Source: Azospirillum sp. (GTDB lineage Bacteria; Pseudomonadota; Alphaproteobacteria; Azospirillales; Azospirillaceae). Taken from it: a stretch of DNA of 56,369 bases. This document shows positions 1 through 8,795 of the stretch, in pieces. The translations under genes and the position numbers were made by a program. Location of the stretch: positions 1 through 56,369 of the forward strand of contig WGNK01000012.1 in NCBI GenBank assembly GCA_016124535.1, written 5' to 3'. Below the pieces are notes generated by a model. The model saw nothing but the letters and a program-made list of their open reading frames with translations. It had not been told where the DNA came from and searched no databases. The first letter of the stretch is position 1. Each line of letters starts with the position of its first letter.

Positions 1-281
1 CGATCGAAGGCCGAGGGTGCGCAGCCGTCCAGCGTCTGCCGAATCTGACTGTCGCACGGGATCGCGGTCATGCCCAGCAGCGTCTGGCAATTCGATCGCC
101 CATGGCCGTCGGCCAGCGCCTTCTGATGGGCCAGAAACGATGGGCTCTGCATAAAGAACACCGAGAACGCCGCCATCGCCAGGTCGGTCATGCTGTAATC
201 GCAGTCCTTCTTCCGGCGCTTGTCTTCAAGGCCGGAACAGACGGTCCGCAGCCGGGACAGCAGGTCTTCGAGCGAGTTCAC
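1..281 (-). CDS. Transposase, N-terminal part (runs off the left edge)
   Basis: About 93 residues are visible on the minus strand and the frame is open to the window edge. The reading contains YSMTDLAMAAFSVFF, QSPSFLAHQ, GRSNCQTLLGM and DSQIRQTLD, which I recognise as the N-terminal region of a DDE transposase family often labelled ISNCY-like. The catalytic part lies outside the window. The GTG at 281 gives a start MNSLEDLLSRLR; an in-frame TTG further upstream near 329 is possible, and a GGAGG lies between them at poor spacing. The copy at 29801-30355 preserves the C-terminal half of what looks like the same family. Whether this copy is intact cannot be seen. Confidence 0.7.
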   Translation of the reverse strand, partial: MNSLEDLLSRLRTVCSGLEDKRRKKDCDYSMTDLAMAAFSVFFMQSPSFLAHQKALADGHGRSNCQTLLGMTAIPCDSQIRQTLDGCAPSAFD

Positions 282-421
282 GCCGCCAGAAATCGCCCTC
301 CGGTCGCCCGTGAAGGCCCAAATCGTCAAGGCGAGTCGTTTTATCGCACCGCCGCCCCCTCCCCCAATCTGCAACCGCGGCTCAGAAGCACTGAGAACCG
401 CTGGCCTCGGTGGGCGGCGCT

Positions 422-450
422 TTGCTTCCCGCCGAAGGCGGTGCTATACA
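422..450 (+). promoter_or_regulatory. Sigma70-type promoter for icd
   Basis: TTGCTT at 422-427 and TATACA at 445-450 are separated by exactly 17 bases. Transcription would begin near 457, giving a leader of roughly 105 bases before the icd start at 562. The remaining DNA between the transposase start and icd shows nothing else I can identify. Confidence 0.5.
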
Positions 451-561
451 GGCGACGCCGTCGCCGCCGCTTGATCGGAGCCGCCCGTCACAACATGGGC
501 AGGTTCGCCGGGCGTCCACCATGACACCAACGCCGATACCGAATCGGGAGTTCCTCGCCCC

Positions 562-1782
562 ATGAGCAAAATCAAGGTTGCCCAGCCCGTCGTCGAACTC
601 GACGGCGACGAGATGACCCGCATCATCTGGCAGTTCATCAAGGACAAGCTGATCCTGCCCTACCTCGATGTCGACCTGAAATACTATGACCTCGGCATCG
701 AACACCGTGACGCGACCAACGACCAGGTCACCGTCGATTCCGCCAATGCGATTCAGCAGTATGGCGTCGGGGTGAAATGCGCCACGATCACCCCCGATGA
801 GGCCCGCGTCGAAGAGTTCAAGCTCAAGAAGATGTGGAAGTCGCCCAACGGCACGATTCGCAACATCCTGGGCGGTACCGTGTTCCGCGAGCCGATCATT
901 TGCCGAAACGTGCCGCGCCTGGTGCCGGGTTGGACCAAGCCGATCGTGATCGGCCGCCATGCCTTCGGCGACCAGTACAAAGCGACCGACTTCCGGATTC
1001 CCGGCAAGGGCAAACTGACGATCAAATGGGTGCCCGAGGCGGGCGGCGATGCCCTGGAGTTCGAGGTCTACGACTTCCCCGGTGCCGGCGTCGCGATGGG
1101 CATGTACAACCTCGACGACTCGATCGAGGGCTTTGCCCATGCCAGCTTCCGCTACGGCCTGCAGCGCGGCTATCCGGTCTATCTGTCGACCAAGAACACC
1201 ATCCTCAAGGCCTATGACGGCCGCTTCAAGGACATCTTCGAGGCGGTGTTCAACGCCGAATACAAGGCGCGCTTCGCCGCCGCCGGGCTGGTCTATGAGC
1301 ATCGCCTGATCGGCGCCCTGGGCGCCTCGGCATTGAAGTGGGAGGGCGGCTTCGTCTGGGCGTGCAAGAATTACGACGGCGACGTGCAGTCCGACATCGT
1401 GGCCCAGGGCTTCGGCTCGCTTGGTCTGATGACCTCGGTGCTGCTCAGCCCCGACGGCAAGACGGTCGAGGCCGAGGCCGCCCACGGCACCGTCACCCGC
1501 CACTATCGCGAACACCAGAAGGGCCGGGAGACCTCGACCAACCCGATCGCGTCGATCTTCGCCTGGTCCCAGGGCCTGACCTATCGCGGCCGCTTCGACC
1601 AGACCCCGGAGGTGGTGCGCTTCGCCGAGACGCTGGAGCGGGTCTGCGTCAAGACCGTCGAAACCGGTCAGATGACCAAGGACCTCGCGATTCTGATCGG
1701 CCCCAACCAGCCGTGGCTGACCACCAAGGCGTTCCTCGCCAAACTGGACGAGAACCTCCAGAAGGAAATGGGCAGCTGGTAG
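562..1782 (+). CDS. icd: NADP-dependent isocitrate dehydrogenase
   Basis: This 406-residue protein oxidatively decarboxylates isocitrate to 2-oxoglutarate in the TCA cycle, in the cytoplasm, forming NADPH. The start [20 protein letters not shown], the substrate loop [20 protein letters not shown], the metal-binding stretch around YDGRF and the adenine-site region [13 protein letters not shown] are those of the homodimeric, eukaryote-like IDH subfamily that alphaproteobacteria use, not the E. coli type regulated by AceK. Length is normal for the family. It stands alone behind its own promoter. The enzyme's product, 2-oxoglutarate, is the likely substrate of the oxidoreductase encoded at 23885-29523. 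Confidence 0.97.
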   Translation: MSKIKVAQPVVELDGDEMTRIIWQFIKDKLILPYLDVDLKYYDLGIEHRDATNDQVTVDSANAIQQYGVGVKCATITPDEARVEEFKLKKMWKSPNGTIRNILGGTVFREPIICRNVPRLVPGWTKPIVIGRHAFGDQYKATDFRIPGKGKLTIKWVPEAGGDALEFEVYDFPGAGVAMGMYNLDDSIEGFAHASFRYGLQRGYPVYLSTKNTILKAYDGRFKDIFEAVFNAEYKARFAAAGLVYEHRLIGALGASALKWEGGFVWACKNYDGDVQSDIVAQGFGSLGLMTSVLLSPDGKTVEAEAAHGTVTRHYREHQKGRETSTNPIASIFAWSQGLTYRGRFDQTPEVVRFAETLERVCVKTVETGQMTKDLAILIGPNQPWLTTKAFLAKLDENLQKEMGSW

Positions 1783-1942
1783 TCGGCCCGTTTCGAGCCT
1801 AGCGGACGCCCGCACCGGTGCTTTCGCCCTCGCCTGCTTTGGCGGGCAGGGCTCAGGCATCGGTGCCGGCCTTTGAAGATACGGACACCTGGTCCTTCCC
1901 CGCCGTCGCCCCGGCCAATTGGCCGCCGAAGGGAGTGAGTCC

Positions 1943-2716
1943 ATGACCGGCACCGGTCCCGTCCGGACGGCCCTATCGGGGGCCATCCAGGTTCTCGCCC
2001 TGATCGGTGCGTCGGCCCTGGTCGGTTGCGCGACGCCAGACGCGACCAGCCTTAAGGCCGGCATGACCGACGATGCCTGCGGCAGCGTCTCCGGCGAATA
2101 CCTGAGGACCGGCGACGCCTTCGGCATCGCCTCGCGGCACATCGCCGGCGCCGCCGCCGATCCATTGAGCTGGGAGCTGCGCCTGGCGAACGGCGCCAGT
2201 CCGACGGTGCTGTCGGCCCTGCTGGCCGAGCTGCAAAACGAGAATGCCCTGGTCGAGCAGATCCAGCAGACCTATGACCGGGTCACCGCCTGCCGCCGAC
2301 AGGAGGTCATCGAGCTCAAGGCCGATGCCGCGGCAAAGCGGATCAGCCGGGCGGTCGCCGAATTGCGCCTGGCGCTGATTCGCGAACGCTATGAGAACGA
2401 TGTCCGCATCGCCCGCCTGATCGGCCAGATCGTCAGCCTGCGCAACGCCCGCTTCCGTGCCGCCAACGAATTGGTCAATCCAGGTTCCGCCGCCCGGCTG
2501 CCCGGCCTCGCGGCGCCCCACCCGACCACCACGGTGGCGCCACCGCGCCAGCCGCCCCACCGGCCGGCCAGCCGGCCGATGCCACGATCGGCCGTCGCCG
2601 AGTTGCGGCAGGAGATTCTGACCCAGACCGCGAGCAACCAGTCCAAGCGCAACGACTTCGTCGCCAGCATCGCCCGCGCCGAGGCGTGGCGCGACACCGG
2701 CTTCGTGCTCGATTAA
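1943..2716 (+). CDS. Predicted lipoprotein of unknown function
   Basis: The ATG at 1943 follows GGGAGTGAG at good spacing, so I prefer it to the TTG at 1919. The 257-residue product starts with a lipoprotein signal: a hydrophobic stretch at about residues 12-27 ending in the lipobox ALVGC, with Cys29 as the lipidation site. The middle (about 75-165) is helical and charged (ALLAELQNENALVEQIQQTY, AVAELRLALIRERYENDVRI) and probably forms coiled coil. It is followed by a Pro/Arg-rich segment and a final helical tail. I do not recognise a domain. It is probably periplasm-facing and membrane-anchored. Its role is unknown. Confidence 0.75.
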   Translation: MTGTGPVRTALSGAIQVLALIGASALVGCATPDATSLKAGMTDDACGSVSGEYLRTGDAFGIASRHIAGAAADPLSWELRLANGASPTVLSALLAELQNENALVEQIQQTYDRVTACRRQEVIELKADAAAKRISRAVAELRLALIRERYENDVRIARLIGQIVSLRNARFRAANELVNPGSAARLPGLAAPHPTTTVAPPRQPPHRPASRPMPRSAVAELRQEILTQTASNQSKRNDFVASIARAEAWRDTGFVLD

Positions 2717-2798
2717 CTCGCCTGCGATTGGCGGCCTGCGGGTCTGCCCGCCGTCGCTGGTGCTTGCAGCGCGCGCCGGCTTGGGTCAATGATCGGGC

Positions 2799-3389
2799 AT
2801 GTCCACCCTCCCCGACGCCACCGGTCCCCGCGTCCTGCAAATTCCCGTCGGCGATGACCGCGAGCGGCTGGTCTGCCCCGATTGCGGCTATATCGCGTAC
2901 CGCAATCCGCTGATCGTGGTCGGATCGGTTGCGGTGTGGGAGGAGCGGATCTTGCTGTGCCGACGCGCGATCGAGCCGCGCCGCGGGTTCTGGACCCTGC
3001 CCGCCGGCTTTCTCGAGGAGCGCGAATCGACCACCGAGGGCGCCCTGCGCGAAGCCTGGGAGGAAGCGCGGGCGCGGCTGGAGATCGACGGATTGCTCGC
3101 GATCTATAATTTGCCGCGGATCAGCCAGGTCCAGCTGATCTACCAGGCGCGGCTGATCTCGCCCGAGGTGGCGGCGGGACCGGAAAGCGCTGAAGTCGGC
3201 CTGTTCGCCTGGCCGGACATCCCCTGGGGCGAGATTGCTTTTCCGACCACCCAGTGGGCGCTCCACGATCACCGCAGCCGTCGTGGTACCAAAGATTTCG
3301 CCCCCGCGGTCAACCCGACCCCGGGTTCGGCCGCCCTGAGATCAAGTGGCGAATCCCGGAGTGAGTGGCCGACCCTGTCGTCCGCGTGA
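2799..3389 (+). CDS. Nudix hydrolase
   Basis: A 196-residue protein whose Nudix box is complete: G-FLEER-E-STTEGAL-REAWEEA, the Mg-binding GX5EX7REUXEEXGU pattern with Ala in place of the last Gly. Nudix enzymes split nucleoside diphosphates linked to another group. Upstream of the box, residues about 25-36 read VCPDCGYIAYRNP, half of a zinc ribbon of the kind seen in NudC-like proteins; a second CxxC pair is not visible, so the metal site may be lost or shared. The last 40 residues are low complexity. It lies between the lipoprotein gene and the convergent ATPase inhibitor gene. Substrate cannot be deduced. Confidence 0.88.
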   Translation: MSTLPDATGPRVLQIPVGDDRERLVCPDCGYIAYRNPLIVVGSVAVWEERILLCRRAIEPRRGFWTLPAGFLEERESTTEGALREAWEEARARLEIDGLLAIYNLPRISQVQLIYQARLISPEVAAGPESAEVGLFAWPDIPWGEIAFPTTQWALHDHRSRRGTKDFAPAVNPTPGSAALRSSGESRSEWPTLSSA

Positions 3390-3401
3390 GCGCGGCAGGC
3401 G

Positions 3402-3722
3402 TCAGGCGGTGATCACCTGCACCCTGGCCAGATCGAGCAGCCGGTCCATTTCCTTCTCGATGCGGTGCTTGCTCAGCCCCTGGCCATGGGCCTCGAGATC
3501 GGTATGGATCTTGTCGAGCATATCGTGATAGCCGGGGACCGCGGCGTCGTCCTGGACCAGTTCCATGGCGTAGGCTTCGGCCTCGGATCCCGCCCGGCCC
3601 ATGCGTTCGGCCGCCCACAGTCCAAGCAGCTTGGCCCGCTTGCTCATCACCCGAAACAACAGGTCCTGGTCGTGTTTGTACTTGTCCTCGAACGCTTTGG
3701 CGCGTTCCTCGAAGGTCGACAT
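3402..3722 (-). CDS. F1-ATPase inhibitor zeta subunit (DUF1476)
   Basis: The protein MSTFEERAKAFEDKYKHDQD... of 106 residues matches the DUF1476 family, described in Paracoccus denitrificans as the zeta subunit that blocks the hydrolytic direction of alphaproteobacterial F1Fo-ATP synthase. The motif AKLLGLWAAERMG is the family hallmark, and the N-terminal charged segment is the part known to insert into F1. The ATG at 3722 begins at this hallmark; the longer open frame upstream carries no family sequence. The gene ends 13 bases from the convergent Nudix gene and is divergent from the NRDE gene. Confidence 0.92.
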   Translation of the reverse strand: MSTFEERAKAFEDKYKHDQDLLFRVMSKRAKLLGLWAAERMGRAGSEAEAYAMELVQDDAAVPGYHDMLDKIHTDLEAHGQGLSKHRIEKEMDRLLDLARVQVITA

Positions 3723-3862
3723 GTTCTCTCGGCTCCCAAACAGGTTTGGCGGCAGGGGTCCGCCGTCACCATATGGCGACGAGCCCGCCCGCGAACATCC
3801 CCCGAATCTCACAGAGATTTGGATTCGTTGGCGCATACTGCCACGACCTTCGAGGAAATGCC

Positions 3863-4621
3863 ATGTGCAGCGTCATCATCCTGCGCCGCCCCCAAACCGC
3901 TTGGCCGGTGATGATCGGCGCCAACCGCGACGAGATGGCCGGCCGGCCGTGGCGGGCACCGGGGCGGCATTGGCCGGACCGCCCCAATGTGGTCGCCGGG
4001 ATCGATCTGCTCGCCGGCGGCAGCTGGCTCGGCCTCAACGACGAGGGCGTGGTTGCCGCGGTGCTCAATCGGGAAGGCACGCTGGGGCCGGCCGACGGCC
4101 GGCGATCGCGCGGCGAACTGGTTCTGGAGGCCCTGGACCATGACGATGCCGCCGCCGCTGCCGAAGCGCTGGAACATCTTGATACGCGGGCCTATCGCCC
4201 GTTCAACCTGATGATCGCGGACGACCGCGACGCCTTTTGCCTCAGCCACCGCGGCAACGACGCCGGCCAGCGTCTGCGCGCAGAGCCAATTCCGGTCGGG
4301 GTGTCGATGATCACCGCGGTCGATCGCGACGATCCGAGGGACCCCCGGCTCAGATTCTACCGTCCCCAATTCGCCGCGGCGACGCCGCCGGAGCCGGAGA
4401 CCGACTCCTGGACTGCCTGGGAAGCGCTGCTCGCCCGCCCAGACGCCGAGCCCGGCGCCGACACGCGCGGCGCCATGTGCTTCCAGACCCCGAGCGGCTT
4501 CGGTACCAGTTCCAGTTCGCTGATCGCCCTGCCCAATCGCCGGCAGGCATCGCGGCCGGCGCGCTGGCGCTTCGCCGCCGGCCGACCCGGCGAAACGCCG
4601 TGGCAACCCGTGGCGGTGTGA
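3863..4621 (+). CDS. NRDE family protein
   Basis: This 252-residue protein begins MCSVIILRR, with Cys2 next to the start as usual in the family, followed by PVMIGANRDEMAGRPW. The NRDE signature gives the family its name (DUF833, related to eukaryotic TANGO2). A GSSWLG-like stretch (GGSWLGLNDEGVVAAVLNRE) and the C-terminal GFGTSSSSLIALP also fit. The fold resembles N-terminal nucleophile hydrolases, but no bacterial substrate is established; a link to haem handling has been proposed for some members. I chose the ATG at 3863 because family similarity begins exactly there. It is divergent from the zeta-subunit gene, leaving about 140 bases for both promoters. Confidence 0.88.
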   Translation: MCSVIILRRPQTAWPVMIGANRDEMAGRPWRAPGRHWPDRPNVVAGIDLLAGGSWLGLNDEGVVAAVLNREGTLGPADGRRSRGELVLEALDHDDAAAAAEALEHLDTRAYRPFNLMIADDRDAFCLSHRGNDAGQRLRAEPIPVGVSMITAVDRDDPRDPRLRFYRPQFAAATPPEPETDSWTAWEALLARPDAEPGADTRGAMCFQTPSGFGTSSSSLIALPNRRQASRPARWRFAAGRPGETPWQPVAV

Positions 4622-4739
4622 AACCCGATTGCCAAAATTTTCTTCAATTCCGGCCGACCGAGCCGCGCTACCGCCTCAGCGCCTTGAAAACCGCGGCGAG
4701 TCCAGGCATTCATCATATAAATCGCGACAGGGAACGATC

Positions 4740-5732
4740 ATGTATGGTGCAACCATGAACCTCCTCGGCCCTTTGCTGGCCATCGGCCTGACGCTGGTCG
4801 GCACGGCGGGCGCTCTGGCACAGAGCGGGTCCGCTCCTCAGATTCTGGTCAAAATCGGGACCAGCGGCTCAGAGGGGACCTCCTATGCTGCCGGGGATGC
4901 AATATGCAGCATGGTCAACAAGGCGGTGCAGGAACGCAATCTGCTGTGTACGGTCGAACCGTTGAGCGGCTCGGTGGCGATCGGCAAGGCGATCCTCGCC
5001 GGCCGGCTGAGCATGGGCATCGTCCAGTCGGATGTCCAAAACGATCTTTTCCTCGGTCAGCGCAATTTCGGCCGGGGCGGCCCGCATCCCGAGTTGCGCG
5101 CACTGTTCTCGATCTTCCCCGAGCCCTATACCGCGGTTGCCCGTGCCGATGCCGGGGTCGTCCGCTTTGAGGATTTCAAAGACAAGATTTTCAACATCGG
5201 CAGCACCGGCTCGGGCTCGCACGCCGCCATCGAGCAGCTCTTTTCCCTGCTCGGCTGGAAGGTCAGCGAATTTCCCCTGGTCTATCAACTCGGTGGCGAC
5301 GAGGTCGGCCCGGCGCTGTGCGATGGCACGATCGCCGGATTCATGATCGCGACCGGCATGCATTCCCAACAGATTGAAATGCCGGCCAGGACTTGCGGCG
5401 CCAAACTGATTCCGCTGAGCAGCCCGGTGCTGGATCAGATGGTCGATGCCACCGAATACCTCCAGCCATTCGAAATCCCCGGCGGGACCTATAGCGGCAA
5501 CCCTGACCCGATCAAGACCTATGGCGTCATCGCAACCTTGCTGACCCTCGACAGTCTCCCGGACTATATCGCCTATAACATGGTCAAGGCGACCTTCGAA
5601 AATCTGGAGACGTTCCGCAAAGCCAATCCGTCGTTCGCCGATCTCACCCGGCAGCAAATGGTCGGCTACGGCAATACCGCCCCGCTCCACCCCGGCGCCG
5701 TTCGATACTTCAAGGAAAAGGGCCTGAATTAG
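4740..5732 (+). CDS. TAXI-type TRAP transporter solute-binding protein
   Basis: A 330-residue exported protein. Residues 1-27 form a signal peptide ending ALA-QSGS. The mature part opens with ILVKIGTSGSEGTSYAAGDAIC, the pattern of TAXI (TRAP-associated extracytoplasmic immunogenic) binding proteins, and contains NIGSTGSGSHAAIEQL, the typical ligand-site segment. Such proteins capture small organic acids or amino acids in the periplasm for a fused TRAP permease. No such permease is adjacent; the DctM/DctQ pair at 12333-14140 is of the ordinary DctP-dependent type. Start chosen at ATG 4740 for AGGGAAC a few bases upstream; ATG 4755 is an alternative. Confidence 0.9.
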   Translation: MYGATMNLLGPLLAIGLTLVGTAGALAQSGSAPQILVKIGTSGSEGTSYAAGDAICSMVNKAVQERNLLCTVEPLSGSVAIGKAILAGRLSMGIVQSDVQNDLFLGQRNFGRGGPHPELRALFSIFPEPYTAVARADAGVVRFEDFKDKIFNIGSTGSGSHAAIEQLFSLLGWKVSEFPLVYQLGGDEVGPALCDGTIAGFMIATGMHSQQIEMPARTCGAKLIPLSSPVLDQMVDATEYLQPFEIPGGTYSGNPDPIKTYGVIATLLTLDSLPDYIAYNMVKATFENLETFRKANPSFADLTRQQMVGYGNTAPLHPGAVRYFKEKGLN

Positions 5733-5754
5733 GGCGTTCGGGGCGAAAGCTCGC

Positions 5755-5789
5755 TGGGATTGCGACGGTTTGCGGGCGGCGCAATCCCA
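5755..5789. terminator. Stem-loop between convergent genes
   Basis: TGGGATTGCG at 5755-5764 and its exact complement CGCAATCCCA at 5780-5789 can form a 10-bp stem. It lies between the TAXI gene and the oppositely oriented lysE-type gene, so it could terminate both. There is no clear T run. Confidence 0.5.
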
Positions 5790-5800
5790 TCCCGCCGAGA

Positions 5801-5852
5801 CCTGCGCGAACCCGGTTAGGCCATCGCCTGCGCGAACCCGGTTAGGCCATCG
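5801..5852. repeat. 26-bp tandem duplication at the end of the LysE gene
   Basis: Two identical 26-base units, 5801-5826 and 5827-5852, start CCTGCGCGAACCCGG. The stop codon of the minus-strand LysE gene (5842-5844) lies in the second unit and its copy (5816-5818) in the first. The duplication does not change the protein because translation stops in the first unit it meets. Confidence 0.9.
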
Positions 5853-6486
5853 CCTGCGCGATGATGGCCGAGAACCCGGTAGAGATCGCCCAGAGCCCGA
5901 AAACCGCCAGCGCGACCGCGGTGCCCCGGTTGATCAGCAACAGCCGCTCTTCCGAAATGCGATGGCGGACCAGGGCAACCCCGGAGCTGAGGGTCAGCCA
6001 CCACCCGGCCGAGCCGAGAAACACCCCCAGCACCAGCGTCATCGCGTCGAACTGACCGAGCCGGCCGCCGAGGCCGATGCCGGCAAACAGCGCAATAAAG
6101 GCAAATACGGTAATCGGATTGGTCAAGGTCAGGGTCAGGCCGGTGGCAAAACCGGTGAACCAGTCCCGAACATCAGGCGCGCAATCGGGCGCGATCGGCG
6201 CTGCCCGAAACGTACGCACCGCAATCACCATCAGGAAGGCGCCGCCGAACAGCCGGAAAAACGTCTCATGGCCGGCCAGAAAGGTCAACGCCGCGGTAAC
6301 CCCGAACGCCGCGATCGCGCCGAAAATGCCGTCGGCAACCGCCGCGCCCATACCGGTGGCGAAGCCGATTGCCGGGCCGTGCTCAAGGGTGCGGCGGATG
6401 CAGAGCAGGCCGACCGACCCGACCGGTGCCGCAATCGCAACCCCTAGCATGAACCCTTGAGCCAGAACCACTATCCCTTCCAGCAC
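5842..6486 (-). CDS. LysE/RhtB family exporter
   Basis: A 214-residue inner-membrane protein with about six hydrophobic segments. The N-terminus VVLAQGFMLGVAIAAPVGSVG with the PVG motif in the first helix, and NPITVFAFIALFAG in the fourth, identify the LysE/RhtB amino-acid exporter superfamily. These carriers expel amino acids or related metabolites using the proton gradient. Substrate is not predictable. The start is a GTG at 6486, preceded by AGAAGGA at seven bases. The gene is convergent with the TAXI gene. Confidence 0.9.
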   Translation of the reverse strand: MLEGIVVLAQGFMLGVAIAAPVGSVGLLCIRRTLEHGPAIGFATGMGAAVADGIFGAIAAFGVTAALTFLAGHETFFRLFGGAFLMVIAVRTFRAAPIAPDCAPDVRDWFTGFATGLTLTLTNPITVFAFIALFAGIGLGGRLGQFDAMTLVLGVFLGSAGWWLTLSSGVALVRHRISEERLLLINRGTAVALAVFGLWAISTGFSAIIAQAMA

Positions 6487-6750
6487 CGGCGTTCCTTCTG
6501 GAGTGTCCCGTCGTCAGGGCCGAAGTATGCCTGGCTCGGCGCCGGAGCGGAACGCCCGATTGTCGAGCCGCGAACGAATTGTCGCGAACGCACCGTCTTC
6601 ACTGCTCGCCGGCGCCCCTGCGGTGAAATGCCGCTGGTTTACAGTGCGGGTGCTTTTACAGAATATTAATAGGGTGACGGATGTAATGATGCACCAGACC
6701 CGGAAGATGCCCGGTGGAAAAAGCTGACCCCACGCCGGAAGAGAGCCGAT

Positions 6751-7293
6751 ATGGACTATAGTGGCACCACATTGGCTCCGGGTCTGATTCGGATCGAACC
6801 CGACCAGCTTGGTTGCATTCTTCCCGCCAAGCTAGTCGAACTGCACCATTACTGGCGCCGGTGCCGGCATGGGATGACCCTGCCCGGCCGCGCCGACTTC
6901 GATCCCCTCGACGTGCCGCGGCATCTGGGAAACCTGTTCCTGATCGACGTATCGCCCGAGCCGCGGCGCTACCGCTATCGCCTGGTTGGCACCGCAATCG
7001 TCCATGCCATGGGCCGCGACGCCACCGGCAAGGCGATCGACGAACTTTACGATCCCGCCAGCCTGATGGCGGCGACCGCGGCCTTCACCTATGTCGCGAC
7101 GCGCAGGGTGCCGCTCTATTGCCGCGGCAACCTGCCGGTCCTGCACAAGGACCATCTCTTCTTCGACATGCTGGTGTTGCCGCTCGCCGCCGACGGCGAG
7201 ACGGTTGACATGCTGCTGGGCGAGATCAACTTCGACGGCCAACGGCGCGCCACCGACGGCACGACCATTTTCTGCCAACCCTTCCCCCCCTGA
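6751..7293 (+). CDS. PAS_5 domain protein
   Basis: This 180-residue soluble protein consists of one PAS-like domain of the PAS_5 (DUF1457) type: LVELHHYWRRCRHGMTLPGRADFDPLDVPRHLGNLFLIDV, then PRRYRYRLVGTAIVHAMGRDATGK and a sheet-rich C-terminus ending in a DML-LGEINFD strand. Stand-alone proteins of this type are frequent in Rhodospirillales and lack an output domain; what they sense is unknown. GGAAGAGAG stands eight bases before the ATG. The 264 bases upstream hold an AT-rich stretch near 6658-6670 and may contain its promoter. Confidence 0.85.
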   Translation: MDYSGTTLAPGLIRIEPDQLGCILPAKLVELHHYWRRCRHGMTLPGRADFDPLDVPRHLGNLFLIDVSPEPRRYRYRLVGTAIVHAMGRDATGKAIDELYDPASLMAATAAFTYVATRRVPLYCRGNLPVLHKDHLFFDMLVLPLAADGETVDMLLGEINFDGQRRATDGTTIFCQPFPP

Positions 7294-7366
7294 GCGGCAA
7301 AACCGGCGCGCGAACCGGGGCCCGAGAAGAAGTCGGCGGCTCAAGCCGGTGCCGTTACCGGGCGGC

Positions 7367-8581
7367 TCAAGCCGCCAGGCGCCGCAGTTCCAGCCGGCCC
7401 CAGACATCGGTCATGGCCTCGACCAGGTAAGCCATCTCGGCATCGCCGTGGAGCGGTGTCGGGGTGAAGCGCAAACGCTCGGTGCCGCGTGGTACGGTCG
7501 GGTAATTGATCGGTTGGACATAGATGCCATGCCGGTCCAGCAGGTCGTCGCTGGCGCGCTTGCAGAGATGGGCGTCGCCGACCATCACCGGCACGATATG
7601 GCTGACCGAGGGCATCACCGGCAATCCGGCCTCGCGCAGCAGACGCTTCAGGGTGGCGGCACGTTCCTGGTGGCACAGGCGTTCGGCCTGGCTGGCTTTG
7701 AGATGGCGAAGGCTGGCCAGTGCGCCGGCCGCCAGCGCCGGCGCCAGCGAGGTGGTGAAGATGAAGCTGGCGGCAAAGCTGCGCACGCAGTCGATCAGCG
7801 CCGAGGACCCGGCGATATAGCCGCCCATCACGCCGAAGGCCTTGCCCAGCGTGCCCTCGATCACGGTCAGGCGGTCCATGCAGCCGTCCCGCTCGGCAAC
7901 CCCGGCGCCGCGCGGCCCATACATGCCGACGGCGTGGACCTCGTCGAGATAGCTCATCGCGCCGTGGCGCTCGGCCACGTCGCACAGTTCGGCGATCGGC
8001 GCGATGTCTCCATCCATCGAATAGACCGATTCAAAGGCCACCAGCTTGGCACGCTCGCGCGGGTAGCGGCTGAGCAGGCGGTCCAGATCGGCCGGGTCGT
8101 TATGGCGGAAGATGTGCTTGTCGCAGCCGCCGTCCTTGATCCCGACGATCATCGAGTTGTGGTTGTACTCGTCGGAGAACACCACGCAGCCGGGTACCAG
8201 CCGGGACAGCGTGCCGAGCCCGGCCAGATTTGAAATATAGCCCGAGGTGAACAGCAACGCCGCCTCCTTGCCGTGGAGGTCGGCCAGTTCCCGTTCGAGC
8301 AGGACGTGATAGTGGTTGGTGCCCGAGATGTTGCGGGTGCCGCCAGCCCCGGCACCGCAGCGGTCCAGGGCCTCGTGCATCGCCGCCAGCACCGCCGGAT
8401 GCTGTCCCATGCCGAGATAGTCGTTGCTGCACCACACCGTGACCTCACGGGCGACGCCGTTGACGTAACGAGTGGCTTTGGGGAATGTCCCCTGGTGGCG
8501 TTCGAGATCGGCGAAGACGCGATAGCGTCCCTCACGCCTGAGGGCGGCGATCTGGTCGCGAAAAAAGGTCTCGTAATCCAT
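7367..8581 (-). CDS. hemA: 5-aminolevulinate synthase
   Basis: A 404-residue pyridoxal-phosphate enzyme that condenses glycine with succinyl-CoA to 5-aminolevulinate, the first step of tetrapyrrole synthesis by the C4 pathway specific to alphaproteobacteria and mitochondria. Seen: the N-terminal [60 protein letters not shown], the catalytic-loop Asp/His region [12 protein letters not shown] and the PLP lysine in [14 protein letters not shown]. Length is normal. An FNR/FixK-type palindrome lies about 100 bases upstream (8680-8693). In Rhodobacter sphaeroides hemA is a known target of the FNR homologue FnrL, so low-oxygen control here is a reasonable inference. Confidence 0.97.
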   Translation of the reverse strand: MDYETFFRDQIAALRREGRYRVFADLERHQGTFPKATRYVNGVAREVTVWCSNDYLGMGQHPAVLAAMHEALDRCGAGAGGTRNISGTNHYHVLLERELADLHGKEAALLFTSGYISNLAGLGTLSRLVPGCVVFSDEYNHNSMIVGIKDGGCDKHIFRHNDPADLDRLLSRYPRERAKLVAFESVYSMDGDIAPIAELCDVAERHGAMSYLDEVHAVGMYGPRGAGVAERDGCMDRLTVIEGTLGKAFGVMGGYIAGSSALIDCVRSFAASFIFTTSLAPALAAGALASLRHLKASQAERLCHQERAATLKRLLREAGLPVMPSVSHIVPVMVGDAHLCKRASDDLLDRHGIYVQPINYPTVPRGTERLRFTPTPLHGDAEMAYLVEAMTDVWGRLELRRLAA

Positions 8582-8679
8582 CCCGGCTATCCCGCTTTAT
8601 TGAGTGACGGCTGGCGTGCGTTGGACCCGACACTGGATCCGATAATCTGGCATGATGGTCGCCTCCGGGCAACCTGTCT

Positions 8680-8693
8680 TTGACGGTGGTCAA
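8680..8693. promoter_or_regulatory. FNR/FixK-type binding site between hemA and dgt
   Basis: TTGACGGTGGTCAA is a perfect dyad of the TTGA-N6-TCAA type bound by FNR/FixK/CRP-family regulators. It lies 99 bases from the hemA start and 103 from the dgt start, so orientation does not decide the target. Knowledge of FnrL-controlled hemA genes favours hemA. Confidence 0.6.
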
Positions 8694-8694
8694 C

Positions 8695-8742
8695 CGCCCA
8701 CCGGAACCGCCGTTCGGCCGCCCACCGGAACCGCGGTTCGGC
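8695..8742. repeat. 24-bp tandem repeat, two units
   Basis: CGCCCACCGGAACCGC begins both units (8695-8718 and 8719-8742), with one mismatch between them. They directly follow the FNR-type site in the region between hemA and dgt. The open frame of dgt extends through them, but the repeats are not part of the conserved protein. Confidence 0.85.
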
Positions 8743-8795
8743 CGCCCGGCGGCGACGTGGACAGGATGCGCCGGCAGCCTGTAGTGTCTCGCGCC

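Noticed and set aside
382..2142. 586-codon open frame antisense to icd
   Set aside because: It mirrors the codon periodicity of icd on the other strand, a routine effect in high-GC DNA, and has no recognisable domain.
8695..8742. CRISPR-like repeat
   Set aside because: The two units are directly adjacent without spacers, as are those at 5801-5852 and 20644-20682; these are simple tandem duplications.
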